NCBI RefSeq assembly: GCF_052113705.1
Contig: NZ_JBGQOG010000002.1
Coordinates: 372,001 to 436,000, forward strand
Origin: JBGQOG01 sp052113705
GTDB lineage: Bacteria > Pseudomonadota > Alphaproteobacteria > Rhodobacterales > Rhodobacteraceae
Direction of reading: 5' to 3'
Length of the DNA: 64,000 nt
Part shown: one piece after another, positions 1-8,451 of the stretch
How the letters are laid out: each line of letters begins with the position of its first letter
Position numbering within the stretch: the stretch's first letter is position 1
Notes under the pieces: model-generated
Told to the model about the DNA's origin: nothing
Database searches by the model: none
What the model saw: the letters and a program-made list of their open reading frames with translations, nothing else
Position numbers and translations under genes: made by a program

Positions 1-1417
1 CCTGAATCTCGGCGCGGGCCTCTTCGGCGGCCAAAAGCGCGGCCTCGGCCTCTTCGGCATCCGCCTGCGCCTCGGCCAGCGCCTCTTCGGCGGCGGCATG
101 GTCTTCGGCGGCGCGGGATTGTGCGGCGGCGGCCTCGCGGGCGGCATCCTGCGCACGCTGCGCCTCGGTCTCGGTTTTTTGCAGGCTCGCGCGGCTGTCG
201 GTGACCAGACGTTGCACCGATTGGTGCCGCGCGGCGAGGCGGGCGACATCCTCGGTTTGCTGGCTCAGGTCTTCTTCGCGCGCGGCCAGCACCTCGGCGG
301 ATTCATGCGCCATCGCGGCCGCCTCGGCCAGCCGCGCCTCATGCCCCTCGGTCGCCTTCAGGATCTGGCCCATTTCCCAGTCGAGCTGGGTGATCGTTTC
401 GCCCGCATCCTTGTTCAGCCCCGCCTCGCGCTCCATGTCGCGGATGAGCTGGGTGATGCGGCCCTGCAGCGTCTCGATCAGCTGTTGCGCCCGCGCCTCC
501 TGATCGCCGAGCGCGTCACGCTGCAGCGTCAGCCGTTGCAGGATCGCCCCGGCAATCGCTTCCTCCTCGCGGAGGGGCGGGAGCGCAGCCTCATGTCCGT
601 CGCGTGCCTGAGTGGCGAAACGCGCGGCACCCTCGGCCATCGCCGCCTGCCGGGCGCGGTCGGTCAGCGCGGCTTCGGCTTCGGCGCGGGCCAGATCCGC
701 CTCGCGCCAACGGCGATAGAGCAGCATGCCCTCGGCGCGCCGCAGATCCACGCCAATCTCGCGGTAGCGCGCTGCCTGCCGCGCCTGCCGGGCCAAAGTG
801 CCGATCTGCCCCGCCAGCTGCTCGACCACATCCGCCACCCGGACAAGGTTCTGCTCGGCGCCGTTCAGCTTCAGCTCGGCCTCGTGCCGCCGCTGGTAAA
901 GGCCGGAGATCCCCGCCGCCTCTTCCAGAATCCGCCGCCGCGCCTTGGGGCGCGCGTTGATCAGTTCCGAAATCTGCCCCTGCCGCACCAGTGCGGGCGA
1001 ATGCGCGCCGGTAGAGGCATCGGCGAAGAGCATCTGCACATCGCGGGCGCGCACATCCTTGGTGTTGACCTTATAGGCCGAGCCCGCATCGCGGGTGATC
1101 CGCCGCACGATCTCGACGGTGTCCTGATCATTGAAGCCCGAGGGGGCCAGCCGTTCGGAATTGTCGATGGAGAGCGAGACTTCGGCGAAATGCCGGGCAC
1201 CACGGGTGGCCGCGCCGGCAAAGATCACATCTTCCATGCCGCCGCCGCGCATGGCCGAGGGGCGGTTTTCGCCCATCACCCAGCGCATCGCCTCCAGGAG
1301 GTTCGACTTGCCGCAGCCATTCGGGCCCACCACGCCGGTCAGCCCGTCGTGGATCACCAGATCGGTGGGGTCCACGAAGCTTTTGAAACCGTTGAGGCGC
1401 AGGCGGGTGAAGCGCAA
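1..1417 (-). CDS. smc: Chromosome segregation ATPase SMC, N-terminal part (cut by window edge)
   Basis: SMC proteins form the ring-shaped condensin that compacts and segregates the chromosome with ScpA/ScpB. The visible 472 residues begin LRFTRLRLNGFKSF, followed by the head-domain Walker A GPNGCGKSN near residue 32 and GGGMEDVIFAGAATR. From about residue 170 onward the sequence is rich in Ala, Glu, Arg and Gln with heptad character, as expected for the first coiled-coil arm. The hinge, second arm and Walker B half lie beyond position 1. The best start is a TTG: no ATG fits, and starting here puts the conserved RF.KLRL.GFKSF block at the N-terminus as in relatives. Confidence in identity is very high; the start codon is inferred. 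Confidence 0.95.
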   Translation of the reverse strand, partial: MRFTRLRLNGFKSFVDPTDLVIHDGLTGVVGPNGCGKSNLLEAMRWVMGENRPSAMRGGGMEDVIFAGAATRGARHFAEVSLSIDNSERLAPSGFNDQDTVEIVRRITRDAGSAYKVNTKDVRARDVQMLFADASTGAHSPALVRQGQISELINARPKARRRILEEAAGISGLYQRRHEAELKLNGAEQNLVRVADVVEQLAGQIGTLARQARQAARYREIGVDLRRAEGMLLYRRWREADLARAEAEAALTDRARQAAMAEGAARFATQARDGHEAALPPLREEEAIAGAILQRLTLQRDALGDQEARAQQLIETLQGRITQLIRDMEREAGLNKDAGETITQLDWEMGQILKATEGHEARLAEAAAMAHESAEVLAAREEDLSQQTEDVARLAARHQSVQRLVTDSRASLQKTETEAQRAQDAAREAAAAQSRAAEDHAAAEEALAEAQADAEEAEAALLAAEEARAEIQ

Positions 1418-1653
1418 GGCGGGGTCCTTTGGGCCGGGGGGCGGCAGGTGGGGCGTGCGGGCCGGGCGGGGCCGGGTTGGCCCTGATACAGGGCGCGAGT
1501 TTTTCGTGCAATGGGGGCCGCTGTCAATCCGGCGCGGGCGGGCGGCGATCCGCAGCGCTTGGACCCAGAACGCAAGGCTGCCTTGCAGCGGTGGGGGCTA
1601 TCACGCGGCGGCCCTGCGGCCTAGTTTGGCGCAAAAGCGGTCAGGAGGTGATG

Positions 1654-2046
1654 ATGATCCCCGCATTGGTGACATTGCTCGGGTTTCAGCTGGCGGGAGA
1701 GGTGATCAGCCGGGCGCTGGCGCTGCCCTTGCCCGGCCCGGTACTCGGCATGCTGGGCCTCGTCGCGGCCTTTGGCCTGTTTCCGCGTCTGGTGGATCTG
1801 GTGCGGCCCACGGCGCAGGGGCTATTGGCCAATCTCTCGCTTCTGTTCGTGCCCGCCGGGGTGGGTGTGGTGGCGCATCTGCATGAGCTGGAGGTGAACG
1901 CTTTGGCCATCGGGCTGGCGCTCGTGGTTTCGACCCCGCTCGCCATTGTGGTGGGGGCGCTGGTTTTCACCGGCGTCGCGCGGTTGACCGAGGGGCGGGC
2001 GGTGCCCGCCGAAGATCCGGCCTTTGCGGAGGTGGAAGATGAGTGA
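1654..2046 (+). CDS. CidA/LrgA family membrane protein
   Basis: About 130 residues with four hydrophobic segments, in the order and with the motifs of the holin-like CidA/LrgA family: GFQLAGEVISR at the N-terminus, then LPLPGPVLGMLGL and a central LSLLFVPAGVGV. These proteins sit in the inner membrane with an LrgB partner and have been tied to murein hydrolase control and, in some organisms, to export of small metabolites. A strong AGGAGG (1643-1648) lies 5 bases before the ATG at 1654 and only 2 bases before an in-frame ATG at 1651, so 1654 is preferred. Its stop overlaps the start of the LrgB gene by 8 bases, which implies translational coupling. Confidence 0.9.
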   Translation: MIPALVTLLGFQLAGEVISRALALPLPGPVLGMLGLVAAFGLFPRLVDLVRPTAQGLLANLSLLFVPAGVGVVAHLHELEVNALAIGLALVVSTPLAIVVGALVFTGVARLTEGRAVPAEDPAFAEVEDE

Positions 2047-2755
2047 TCCGGCGCTGATCTGGAGCTATCTGACGCAGGGGCCGCTGTTGTGGCTGACCGC
2101 GACGCTTCTGGCCTATTGGCTGGGCGACATCGGTTTTCGCCGCTCGGGCCGCAAGCCCTGGATGAACCCGGTGATGCTGGCGGTGATTATTCTGGCGCTG
2201 GTGCTGGCGGGTACGGGCACGCCCTATCAAACCTATTTCGAGGGGGCGCAGTTCGTGCATTTCATGCTGGGGCCCGCGACGGTGGCGCTGGCCGTGCCGC
2301 TCTGGCTGAACCTTGGCCATGTGCGGCGCGCGGCGCTGCCGATGATTGCGGCACTGGTGGCGGGCTCGTTCACCGCTGTCTTCTCCGCGCTGCTCATTGC
2401 CTGGGCGCTGGGGGCGGATGCGGGCATCCTCGCCTCGCTCGCGCCGAAATCCGCGACGGCACCGGTGGCGATCGGAATTTCCGAGCGGCTGGGCGGCGCG
2501 CCGACGCTGACGGCGGCGCTGGTGCTGCTGACCGGCATGATCGGCGCGATCACCGTCACGCCGATGCTGAACGCGCTGGGGCTGAAGGACTGGCGCGCGC
2601 GCGGCTTTGCCACCGGCGTTGCCGCGCATGGCATTGGCACCGCGCGCGCCTTTCAGGTGCATGAGACCGCCGGTGCCTTTGCCGGGATCGGCATGGGGCT
2701 GAACGCGGTCTTGACCGCGTTCCTCGCCCCTTGGGTGCTCAGCTTTTTCCTGTAG
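2039..2755 (+). CDS. LrgB/CidB family membrane protein
   Basis: A 238-residue polytopic membrane protein of the LrgB (YohK) family, partner of the preceding LrgA-like protein. Typical family blocks are visible: the N-terminal PLLWLTATLLAYWLGD, then FMLGPATVALAVPLW, LAPKSATAPVAIGISE in the middle and GFATGVAAHGIGTARA near the C-terminus. The ATG at 2039 lies inside the end of the lrgA-like gene, so the two are almost certainly one operon. Its 3' end overlaps by 17 bases with the 3' end of a convergent ThDP-enzyme gene, leaving no room for an independent terminator between them. Direct function (autolysis control or glycolate/pyruvate-type export) cannot be told from sequence. Confidence 0.93.
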   Translation: MSDPALIWSYLTQGPLLWLTATLLAYWLGDIGFRRSGRKPWMNPVMLAVIILALVLAGTGTPYQTYFEGAQFVHFMLGPATVALAVPLWLNLGHVRRAALPMIAALVAGSFTAVFSALLIAWALGADAGILASLAPKSATAPVAIGISERLGGAPTLTAALVLLTGMIGAITVTPMLNALGLKDWRARGFATGVAAHGIGTARAFQVHETAGAFAGIGMGLNAVLTAFLAPWVLSFFL

Positions 2756-4400
2756 CGGCCAGCCCTATCGCCCGCGTCTCGCTCAGTGTCAGCGCGGTCG
2801 AGAGCGCCTCGGGGTCAAGCACCAGCTCGATCACCGCGAAGCGACCTGAGGCTTCGGCGGCGGCGAAAGCCGGGGCGAGATCGGCCATCTCGCGCACCGT
2901 GGCGCCAAAGCCGCCATAGGCCTGCGCCAGCGCCGCGAAATCGGGGTTGGCGAGGTCGGTGCCGGAAACGCGGGCAGGGTAATGCTTTTCCTGATGCATG
3001 CGGATGGTGCCATAGCGGCCATTATTCGCCACCAGCACGATCACCGCCGCCCCGTGTTGCGCCGCCGTCGACAGCTCGTTCACCGTCATTTGCAGACAGC
3101 CATCCCCCGCAAGGCAGATGGCTTGCCGCTCGGGAAATTGCAGCTTCGCGGCAATCGCGGCGGGCAGGCCATAGCCCATGCTGCCCGAGGTGGGCGCGGC
3201 CTGCGTCGCATAGGTTTTGTAGCGGAAATAGCGGTGCAGGAAGGCGGCGTAATTGCCCGCGCCATTGGTCAGCACCGCATCCTCGCGCAGATTGTGGCTG
3301 AGCCAGAGGATCACCTCCTCCATCTTCACCGCGCCCGGCGTGGGTTTCGGCTGCTGCCAGGCCTCGTAATCGGCGCGGGCGGCGGTCACTTCGACCTCCC
3401 AGCGGCGCGGGGCGGGGGTGGCGGCCAGCGCGGCGATCACCGCGCGCGGATCGGCGGCGATGGCGAGGTCGGGGCGGTAGACATGGCCCAGCTCATCGGC
3501 ACCGGGATGCACATGCAGGATGGTTTTGCCCGGAGCGGCGGGGTCGATCAGCGTATAGCCCAGCGTCATCGAATCCGAGATGCGCGCGCCCAGCACCAGC
3601 AGGCAATCGCAGTCCTTCAGCCGGGCGCCCAGTTTCGGGTTCATGCCGATGCCGAGATCGCCCACGTAATGCGGATGCCGGTTGTCGACATGCCCCTGAC
3701 GGCGGAAAGACACCGCGACGGGCAGGCCCCAGTTTTCGGCGAACCGTGCCAGATCCGCCGCCGCCTCTGCCGACCAGACCGAGCCTCCGGCCACCACCAG
3801 CGGGCGTTCGGCGCGGGCGAGCGCTTCGGTGATCGCGGTAATATCGCTCGGGCTGACCGAGGCGGGACGGGCGGGGGCGGGCGGCAGATCGGGCGTGTCG
3901 GCGCGGGCCGAGAGCATATCTTCCGGCAGCGCCAGCACCACCGGACCCGGGCGGCCCGAGGTGGCGATCTGAAAGGCGCGGGCGAGATATTCCGGCAGCC
4001 GCTCGGTGCTGTCGATCTCGGCCACCCATTTCGCAAGCGGGCCGAACATCGCGCGGTAATCCACCTCCTGAAAGGCCTGCCGGTCGCGGTGGCCGCGGTC
4101 GATCTGACCGATGAACAGGATCATCGGCGTGCTGTCCTGATGCGCGATATGGACGCCCGCGCTGGCGTTGCAGGCACCGGGGCCGCGGGTGACAAAAGCA
4201 ATGCCGGGTTTGCCGGTCAGCTTGCCGGTAGCCTCGGCCATCATCGCCGCCCCGCCTTCGTGGCGGCAGACGATATTGTCGATGCCGCTGTCATACAGCG
4301 CGTCAAGCGCGGCCAGAAAACTTTCGCCCGGGACCGAGAACACCCGCTCGACCCCCTGTGCTTTCAGGGCCGCAACCAGAATTTCTCCACCATGTCGCAT
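2739..4400 (-). CDS. ThDP-dependent enzyme, acetolactate synthase large-subunit-like
   Basis: A 553-residue thiamine-diphosphate enzyme with the usual three-domain plan. The PYR domain holds the catalytic glutamate in CRHEGGAAMMAEA and the RGPGACNA block; a central Rossmann-like domain follows; and the C-terminal PP domain has GDGCLQMTVNEL followed by VANN, the ThDP/Mg binding motif (GDG about 25 residues before NN). The start ATG at 4400 has GGAGG 5 bases upstream. There is no neighbouring small regulatory subunit (ilvN), and flanking genes are unrelated to branched-chain synthesis, so this is probably one of the many IlvB-like paralogues (possible oxalyl-CoA, sulfoacetaldehyde or benzoylformate chemistry) rather than the biosynthetic AHAS. 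Substrate is unknown. Confidence 0.85.
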   Translation of the reverse strand: MRHGGEILVAALKAQGVERVFSVPGESFLAALDALYDSGIDNIVCRHEGGAAMMAEATGKLTGKPGIAFVTRGPGACNASAGVHIAHQDSTPMILFIGQIDRGHRDRQAFQEVDYRAMFGPLAKWVAEIDSTERLPEYLARAFQIATSGRPGPVVLALPEDMLSARADTPDLPPAPARPASVSPSDITAITEALARAERPLVVAGGSVWSAEAAADLARFAENWGLPVAVSFRRQGHVDNRHPHYVGDLGIGMNPKLGARLKDCDCLLVLGARISDSMTLGYTLIDPAAPGKTILHVHPGADELGHVYRPDLAIAADPRAVIAALAATPAPRRWEVEVTAARADYEAWQQPKPTPGAVKMEEVILWLSHNLREDAVLTNGAGNYAAFLHRYFRYKTYATQAAPTSGSMGYGLPAAIAAKLQFPERQAICLAGDGCLQMTVNELSTAAQHGAAVIVLVANNGRYGTIRMHQEKHYPARVSGTDLANPDFAALAQAYGGFGATVREMADLAPAFAAAEASGRFAVIELVLDPEALSTALTLSETRAIGLAATGKS

Positions 4401-4488
4401 CTTTTCCTCCCGCTCTCGCGTTGCGAGAGTGGCGCGGAGGCGTGGCGGGGGCAAGCCTGTTGCCCGGATGATTTGGAATGAGGTTTGA

Positions 4489-5043
4489 ATGCCAGAACAT
4501 GAACTAGCGAAACATAAGCTTCTCGGGATCTGTGGCGCATTGCGGGCCGACTCCTCCAACCGCATGCTGATGCGCGAAGCGGCGCGGCTGTTTGCCCCCG
4601 CCGATTTCACCGAGGCCGACCTGCGGCTGCCGCTCTATGATGGCGATCTTGAGGCGGAGGGGATTCCGGAAGTGGTGACCCGTCTGGCCGATCAGGTGCG
4701 CGGGGCCGATGCGATCATCATCTCGACGCCGGAATACAACAAGGCCCCGCCGGGGGTGCTGAAAAACGCGCTCGACTGGATCAGCCGGGTGCCGGGGGCG
4801 GCCTTCGCGGGCAAGCCGGTGGCGATCATGTCCTCGGCGGCGGGAAGGGCCGGCGGCGAGCGCAGCCAGTATGTCCTGCGCTGGATGCTGACCCCGTTCA
4901 ATGCCCGCGTGCTGACCGCGCCGGAGATCCTGATCCCGGGGGCCAACAAGGCCTTTGATGCGGCGGGCAAACTGCACGATGAGAAGAGCGTCGAGCTTTT
5001 GCAGAAGCTGATGGACGCGTTGCGGGCCGAAATACGCGCCTGA
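4489..5043 (+). CDS. NAD(P)H-dependent FMN reductase family protein
   Basis: A 184-residue flavodoxin-like protein. The N-terminus LLGICGALRADSSNRML is the phosphate-binding loop of the FMN reductase (YieF/ChrR/ArsH-like) family, and STPEYNKAPPGVLKNALDW is the signature that packs on the flavin ring. Such enzymes use NAD(P)H to reduce FMN, quinones, chromate or azo dyes; the actual substrate cannot be read here. It is divergent from the ThDP enzyme (88 bases between the starts) and is followed 73 bases later by smpB on the same strand. Length is normal for the family. Confidence 0.88.
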   Translation: MPEHELAKHKLLGICGALRADSSNRMLMREAARLFAPADFTEADLRLPLYDGDLEAEGIPEVVTRLADQVRGADAIIISTPEYNKAPPGVLKNALDWISRVPGAAFAGKPVAIMSSAAGRAGGERSQYVLRWMLTPFNARVLTAPEILIPGANKAFDAAGKLHDEKSVELLQKLMDALRAEIRA

Positions 5044-5116
5044 ACGCGGTCAATGCTACCGCCTGCGGCCCGCGCATCTGGACAGCGGGCCGCCGGGCCA
5101 CTATCTCGGGGCGATC

Positions 5117-5593
5117 ATGAACAAGAAACACGATCCCAATTCCAAGACCATCGCCGAGAACCGCCGGGCGCGATTCGATTATGCCATCGAGAGCGATCTC
5201 GAGGCGGGGATCATGCTGAACGGCTCTGAGGTGAAATCGCTCCGGGTCGGGCAGTCGAACATTGCCGAGAGCTATGCCAGCATCGAGAGCGGCGAGTTGT
5301 GGCTGATCAACAGCTATATCGCGCCGTATTTTCAGGCCGGTGTCTTTGGCCATGAAGAACGGCGGCGGCGCAAGCTGCTGGTCTCGAAGAAAGAGCTGTC
5401 GCGGCTCTGGCAGGCGGTCGGGCGCGAGGGGATGACCATCGTGCCGATGGTGATGTATTTCAACGACCGCGGCCGGGTGAAGATCAAGCTCGGCGTCGCC
5501 AAGGGCAAAAAGGCCGCCGACAAGCGCGCGACCGAAGCGAAACGCGACTGGGACCGCGACCGCCAGCGGCTGTTGAAGCAAAACAACCGCTGA
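5117..5593 (+). CDS. smpB: SsrA-binding protein SmpB
   Basis: A 158-residue SmpB, the tmRNA partner that loads SsrA onto stalled ribosomes for trans-translation. It has the canonical N-terminal block NSKTIAENRRARFDY, the oligonucleotide-binding-fold signature GIMLNGSEVKSLR, then AGVFGHEERRRRKLL, and a basic C-terminal tail KRATEAKRDWDRDRQR that becomes helical in the ribosome. Length and domain order match the family. The tmRNA gene itself is not in this window. Confidence is very high. Confidence 0.97.
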   Translation: MNKKHDPNSKTIAENRRARFDYAIESDLEAGIMLNGSEVKSLRVGQSNIAESYASIESGELWLINSYIAPYFQAGVFGHEERRRRKLLVSKKELSRLWQAVGREGMTIVPMVMYFNDRGRVKIKLGVAKGKKAADKRATEAKRDWDRDRQRLLKQNNR

Positions 5594-5696
5594 GGCGGGC
5601 GCTAACACGGAAATCGTGAGTGAATTCCTGCCCGGTTGCGCTTGCGTGGCCGGGGGCCTCTTTGTATGCACGGGGAGGCACAGGCGGGAGGCGCAG

Positions 5697-6584
5697 ATGG
5701 CTCAGGACAGCTCGAAAACCGATGGCGCGAAGGCAGATGACCCGCGGGTGCTGGTCTCGACAGACTGGCTCGCGGCGCATGCCAAGGACCCGGATCTGCG
5801 GGTGATCGACGCCTCCTGGTATCTGCCCGACATGGGGCGCGATGCCATCGCCGAATATGACGCCGGGCATATTCCGGGCGCGCGCTTCTTCGATATTGAC
5901 GAGATTTCGGACCAACGCTCGGAACTGCCGCATATGGCGCCGCCGGTCGAGAAATTCATCAGCCGGATGCGGGCGATGGGTGTGGGCGATGGTCATCAGG
6001 TGGTGATCTATGACGGCCACGGCATTTTCTCGGCGCCGCGCGTCTGGTGGACGTTCAAGCTGATGGGCAAGATGGATGTGGCCGTGCTGGACGGGGGCTT
6101 GCCGAAATGGCGCGCCGAGGGCCGCCCGGTCGAGGACATGCCCCCCGTCATCCGCGACCGTCACATGACCGTGCAGCGGCAGGCGCATCTGGTGAAGGAT
6201 GTGACGCAGGTGGCGCATGCTTCCAAGCTTGGCGATTGGGACATCGTCGACGCCCGCGCCGCCAACCGCTACCGCGGCGAGGCGGCCGAGCCGCGCCCGG
6301 GTCTGCGCGCGGGGCATATTCCCGGCTCGAAAAACCTGCCGCACCGCGATCTGATCACGCCGGAGGGCACCTTGCTGCCGCCAGAGGCGTTGCGCGCGAA
6401 ATTCGAGGCGGCAGGGGTGGATCTGGCCAAGCCGGTCATCACCACCTGTGGCTCGGGCGTTTCCGCCGCCATTCTCAGCCTCGCGCTGGAGCGGATCGGC
6501 CACCGCAACCATTCGCTCTATGACGGGTCATGGGCGGAATGGGGCATGTATAACGATCTGCGTGTTGCCACCGCCAAGCCCTGA
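5697..6584 (+). CDS. sseA: 3-mercaptopyruvate sulfurtransferase (tandem rhodanese)
   Basis: A 295-residue protein with two rhodanese domains. The inactive N-terminal domain carries VSTDWLAAH, VIDASWYLP and a DAGHIPGARFFDID block; the C-terminal domain has DARAANRYRGE and the active-site loop TTCGSGVSA with Cys251. A CGSGV-type loop is the signature of mercaptopyruvate rather than thiosulfate sulfurtransferases (CRKGVT). The enzyme moves sulfur from 3-mercaptopyruvate to thiophilic acceptors in cysteine catabolism. The ATG at 5697 follows GGGAGG with good spacing; an upstream in-frame start at 5616 would add a non-conserved extension. A hairpin with a T-run lies just after the stop. Confidence 0.93.
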   Translation: MAQDSSKTDGAKADDPRVLVSTDWLAAHAKDPDLRVIDASWYLPDMGRDAIAEYDAGHIPGARFFDIDEISDQRSELPHMAPPVEKFISRMRAMGVGDGHQVVIYDGHGIFSAPRVWWTFKLMGKMDVAVLDGGLPKWRAEGRPVEDMPPVIRDRHMTVQRQAHLVKDVTQVAHASKLGDWDIVDARAANRYRGEAAEPRPGLRAGHIPGSKNLPHRDLITPEGTLLPPEALRAKFEAAGVDLAKPVITTCGSGVSAAILSLALERIGHRNHSLYDGSWAEWGMYNDLRVATAKP

Positions 6585-6607
6585 GGGCTTGTCCGATTTT
6601 AACCCCC

Positions 6608-6632
6608 AGCCGCGGCGCGGGCCGCGGCTTTT
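6608..6632 (+). terminator. Intrinsic terminator after the sulfurtransferase gene
   Basis: Perfect 9-bp stem AGCCGCGGC / GCCGCGGCT with a 4-base GCGG loop, running into TTTT. It ends only 16 bases before the aminotransferase start, so it either separates two transcripts (with the next promoter very close) or works as an attenuator for read-through. Confidence 0.75.
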
Positions 6633-6648
6633 CTGCAGGTGATCTCAG

Positions 6649-7830
6649 ATGTTCAACACCCTCAAACCGCAGGCGCCGGACAAAATTCTGGCGCTGATGG
6701 GCCAGTTCAAAGCCGATCCGCGCCCGACGAAAATCGACCTCGGCGTCGGCGTCTACAAGGATGCGACCGGCCTGACCCCGGTGATGCGGGCGATCAAGGC
6801 GGCGGAAAAGCAGCTTTGGGAAACCGAGACCACCAAGACCTATACCGCACTGGCGGGCGAGCCTGCCTATCACGCCGCCATGGCGGAAATGGTACTGGGT
6901 GCCGACTATCCGAAGGACCGTTTGTCGGCTCTGGCCACGGTGGGGGGCACCGGCGCCTGCCGTCAGGGGTTTGAACTGGCGCGCATGGCCAATCCGGGCT
7001 GCACGATCTGGGTCTCGGACCCGACCTGGCCGAACCATCTGTCGATCCTGTCCTTCATGAAACAGGACTACAAACTCTACCGCTATTTCGACAATGCCAG
7101 CCGTTCGGTCAGCTTTGATGCGATGATCGAGGATCTGGGCGCGGTGAAACCGGGCGATGTGGTCTTGCTGCACGGCTGCTGCCACAACCCGACCGGCGCC
7201 AATCTGACGCTGGAGCAATGGGGTGTGGTCGCCGATCTGCTGGAGGCCAAGGGCGCGATCCCGATGATCGACCTCGCCTATCAGGGCTTTGGCGACGGGC
7301 TGGACGAAGATGCGGCGGGCACCCGGCTGATCGCATCGCGTCTGCCGGAAGTGATGATCGCGGCCTCCTGCTCGAAGAACTTCGGGATCTACCGCGAGCG
7401 GACCGGCATTCTGATGGTGCTGACCGATGCCGCGACGCGCGATGTCACGCAGGGCACGCTCGCCTATCTCAACCGTCAGAACTACTCCTTTGCGCCCGAT
7501 CACGGCGCGCGTCTGGTGACGATGGTGCTGACCGATCCGGCGCTGCGCGCGGAGTGGATGGCCGAGCTGGAAGAGGTGCGTCTGGGCATGCTGGGCCTGC
7601 GCGAGGCACTGGCCGCCGAGCTGCGCCAGCTGTCGAACTCCGACCGGTTTGACTTTGTCGCCAAGCACCGCGGCATGTTCTCGCGCCTGGGGGCCACGCC
7701 CGAGCAGGTGGAAACCATGCGGGTGGACAATGCCATCTACATGGTCGGCGACTCGCGTTTGAACATCGCCGGGCTGAACAGCGAGACGGTGCCGATTCTG
7801 GCGAAAGCGATCATCGCTTCGGGGGCCTGA
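6649..7830 (+). CDS. Aromatic/aspartate aminotransferase (class I fold, Iα)
   Basis: A 393-residue PLP enzyme of the AspC/TyrB subgroup. Diagnostic blocks are KIDLGVGVYKDATGLTPVM near the N-terminus, CCHNPTGANLT (the substrate-side Asn in NPTG), and SCSKNFGIYRERTG with the PLP Schiff-base lysine Lys243. Members transfer the amino group between glutamate and aspartate or aromatic keto acids; in Rhodobacteraceae this type is usually called aromatic amino acid transaminase. TyrB-like and AspC-like enzymes cannot be separated safely by eye. The gene stands alone between two intrinsic terminators (6608-6632 and 7875-7902), so it is probably monocistronic. Confidence 0.92.
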   Translation: MFNTLKPQAPDKILALMGQFKADPRPTKIDLGVGVYKDATGLTPVMRAIKAAEKQLWETETTKTYTALAGEPAYHAAMAEMVLGADYPKDRLSALATVGGTGACRQGFELARMANPGCTIWVSDPTWPNHLSILSFMKQDYKLYRYFDNASRSVSFDAMIEDLGAVKPGDVVLLHGCCHNPTGANLTLEQWGVVADLLEAKGAIPMIDLAYQGFGDGLDEDAAGTRLIASRLPEVMIAASCSKNFGIYRERTGILMVLTDAATRDVTQGTLAYLNRQNYSFAPDHGARLVTMVLTDPALRAEWMAELEEVRLGMLGLREALAAELRQLSNSDRFDFVAKHRGMFSRLGATPEQVETMRVDNAIYMVGDSRLNIAGLNSETVPILAKAIIASGA

Positions 7831-7874
7831 TCCGCGTCCAGACCTCTGACGGGCTGAAATTAAAATACGAAATG

Positions 7875-7902
7875 AAAGGCCCGGAGGTTTCTCCGGGCTT
7901 TT
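7875..7902 (+). terminator. Intrinsic terminator after the aminotransferase gene
   Basis: CCCGGAG / CTCCGGG stem with a GTTT loop, extended by AAAG / CTTT around a bulged G, followed by TTTT. It sits 45 bases after the aminotransferase stop and 67 bases before the MarR gene. Confidence 0.85.
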
Positions 7903-7932
7903 CCATTTTGAACTCCGGGGTTCAGATCGGGC

Positions 7933-7969
7933 TTGATTTGCTAAGCCTGCTTATATTATACGGCGCTTA
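7933..7969 (+). promoter_or_regulatory. Promoter and possible MarR operator, likely leaderless
   Basis: A -35-like TTGATT (7933-7938) and a -10-like TTATAC (7956-7961) are 17 bases apart. The expected transcription start falls at or within a base or two of the ATG at 7969, and no Shine-Dalgarno sequence precedes that ATG, so the mRNA may be leaderless. TAAGC (7942-7946) and GCTTA (7965-7969) form an inverted repeat that spans the -10 element and touches the start codon. This is a reasonable place for an autoregulatory MarR dimer to bind. Inference from sequence only. Confidence 0.5.
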
Positions 7970-8451
7970 TGAAAAACAACGCTCCCGACAGTCTTGGCCT
8001 GCTGCTCCATGATGCAAGCCGCCTGATCCGCCGCCGGTTTGAGGCCGCTGCGGCTGATCTCGGCCTCTCATCGGCGCAATGGCGCCTGTTGGTGCAACTG
8101 GCAAAAATCGGGCGGGCCACACAGGCGCGTCTGGCCGAAAGGCTGGAGATCGAGCCGATTTCCGTGTCGCGTCTGGTGGACCGGATGCAGGAATCGGGCT
8201 GGGTCACGCGCGAGCCCGATCCGCAGGACCGCCGCGCCAAGGTGATCGTGCCGACCGAGAAGGCTTTGGCGCTGTACACCGATCTGCGCGGCCGCGCCGA
8301 GGGGGTCTATGAACAGGCCCAGACCGGCATCCCCGCCGAGGAACGCGCCGTCCTGATGCGGGTGCTGAAGACCATCATCGCGAATTTGGCGTCGGACGAC
8401 GAGACCGGCTGCCTCCCTCCTTGTGTGAATGAGACCGAACATGACCGCTGA
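7969..8451 (+). CDS. MarR family transcriptional regulator
   Basis: A 160-residue winged-helix regulator. The order is that of MarR: an N-terminal dimerisation helix, LGLSSAQWRLLVQLA (helix 2-3), the recognition region ATQARLAERLEIEPISVSRLVDRM, and the wing with the family signature DRRAKVIVPTEKA, then a C-terminal helix. It overlaps by 11 bases the start of an EmrA-like adaptor gene, which itself overlaps an EmrB-like transporter gene. By analogy with mprA-emrAB it probably represses this efflux operon until a lipophilic or aromatic compound binds. The short Cys-containing tail CLPPC near the C-terminus is not a usual family feature and might be redox-sensitive, but this is speculation. Confidence 0.93.
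   Translation: MKNNAPDSLGLLLHDASRLIRRRFEAAAADLGLSSAQWRLLVQLAKIGRATQARLAERLEIEPISVSRLVDRMQESGWVTREPDPQDRRAKVIVPTEKALALYTDLRGRAEGVYEQAQTGIPAEERAVLMRVLKTIIANLASDDETGCLPPCVNETEHDR

Noticed and set aside
98..1486. Long open frame on the plus strand (462 codons)
   Set aside because: It is antisense to smc; the translation is Arg/Gly/His-rich without any family motif, whereas the minus strand reads a clear SMC head domain.
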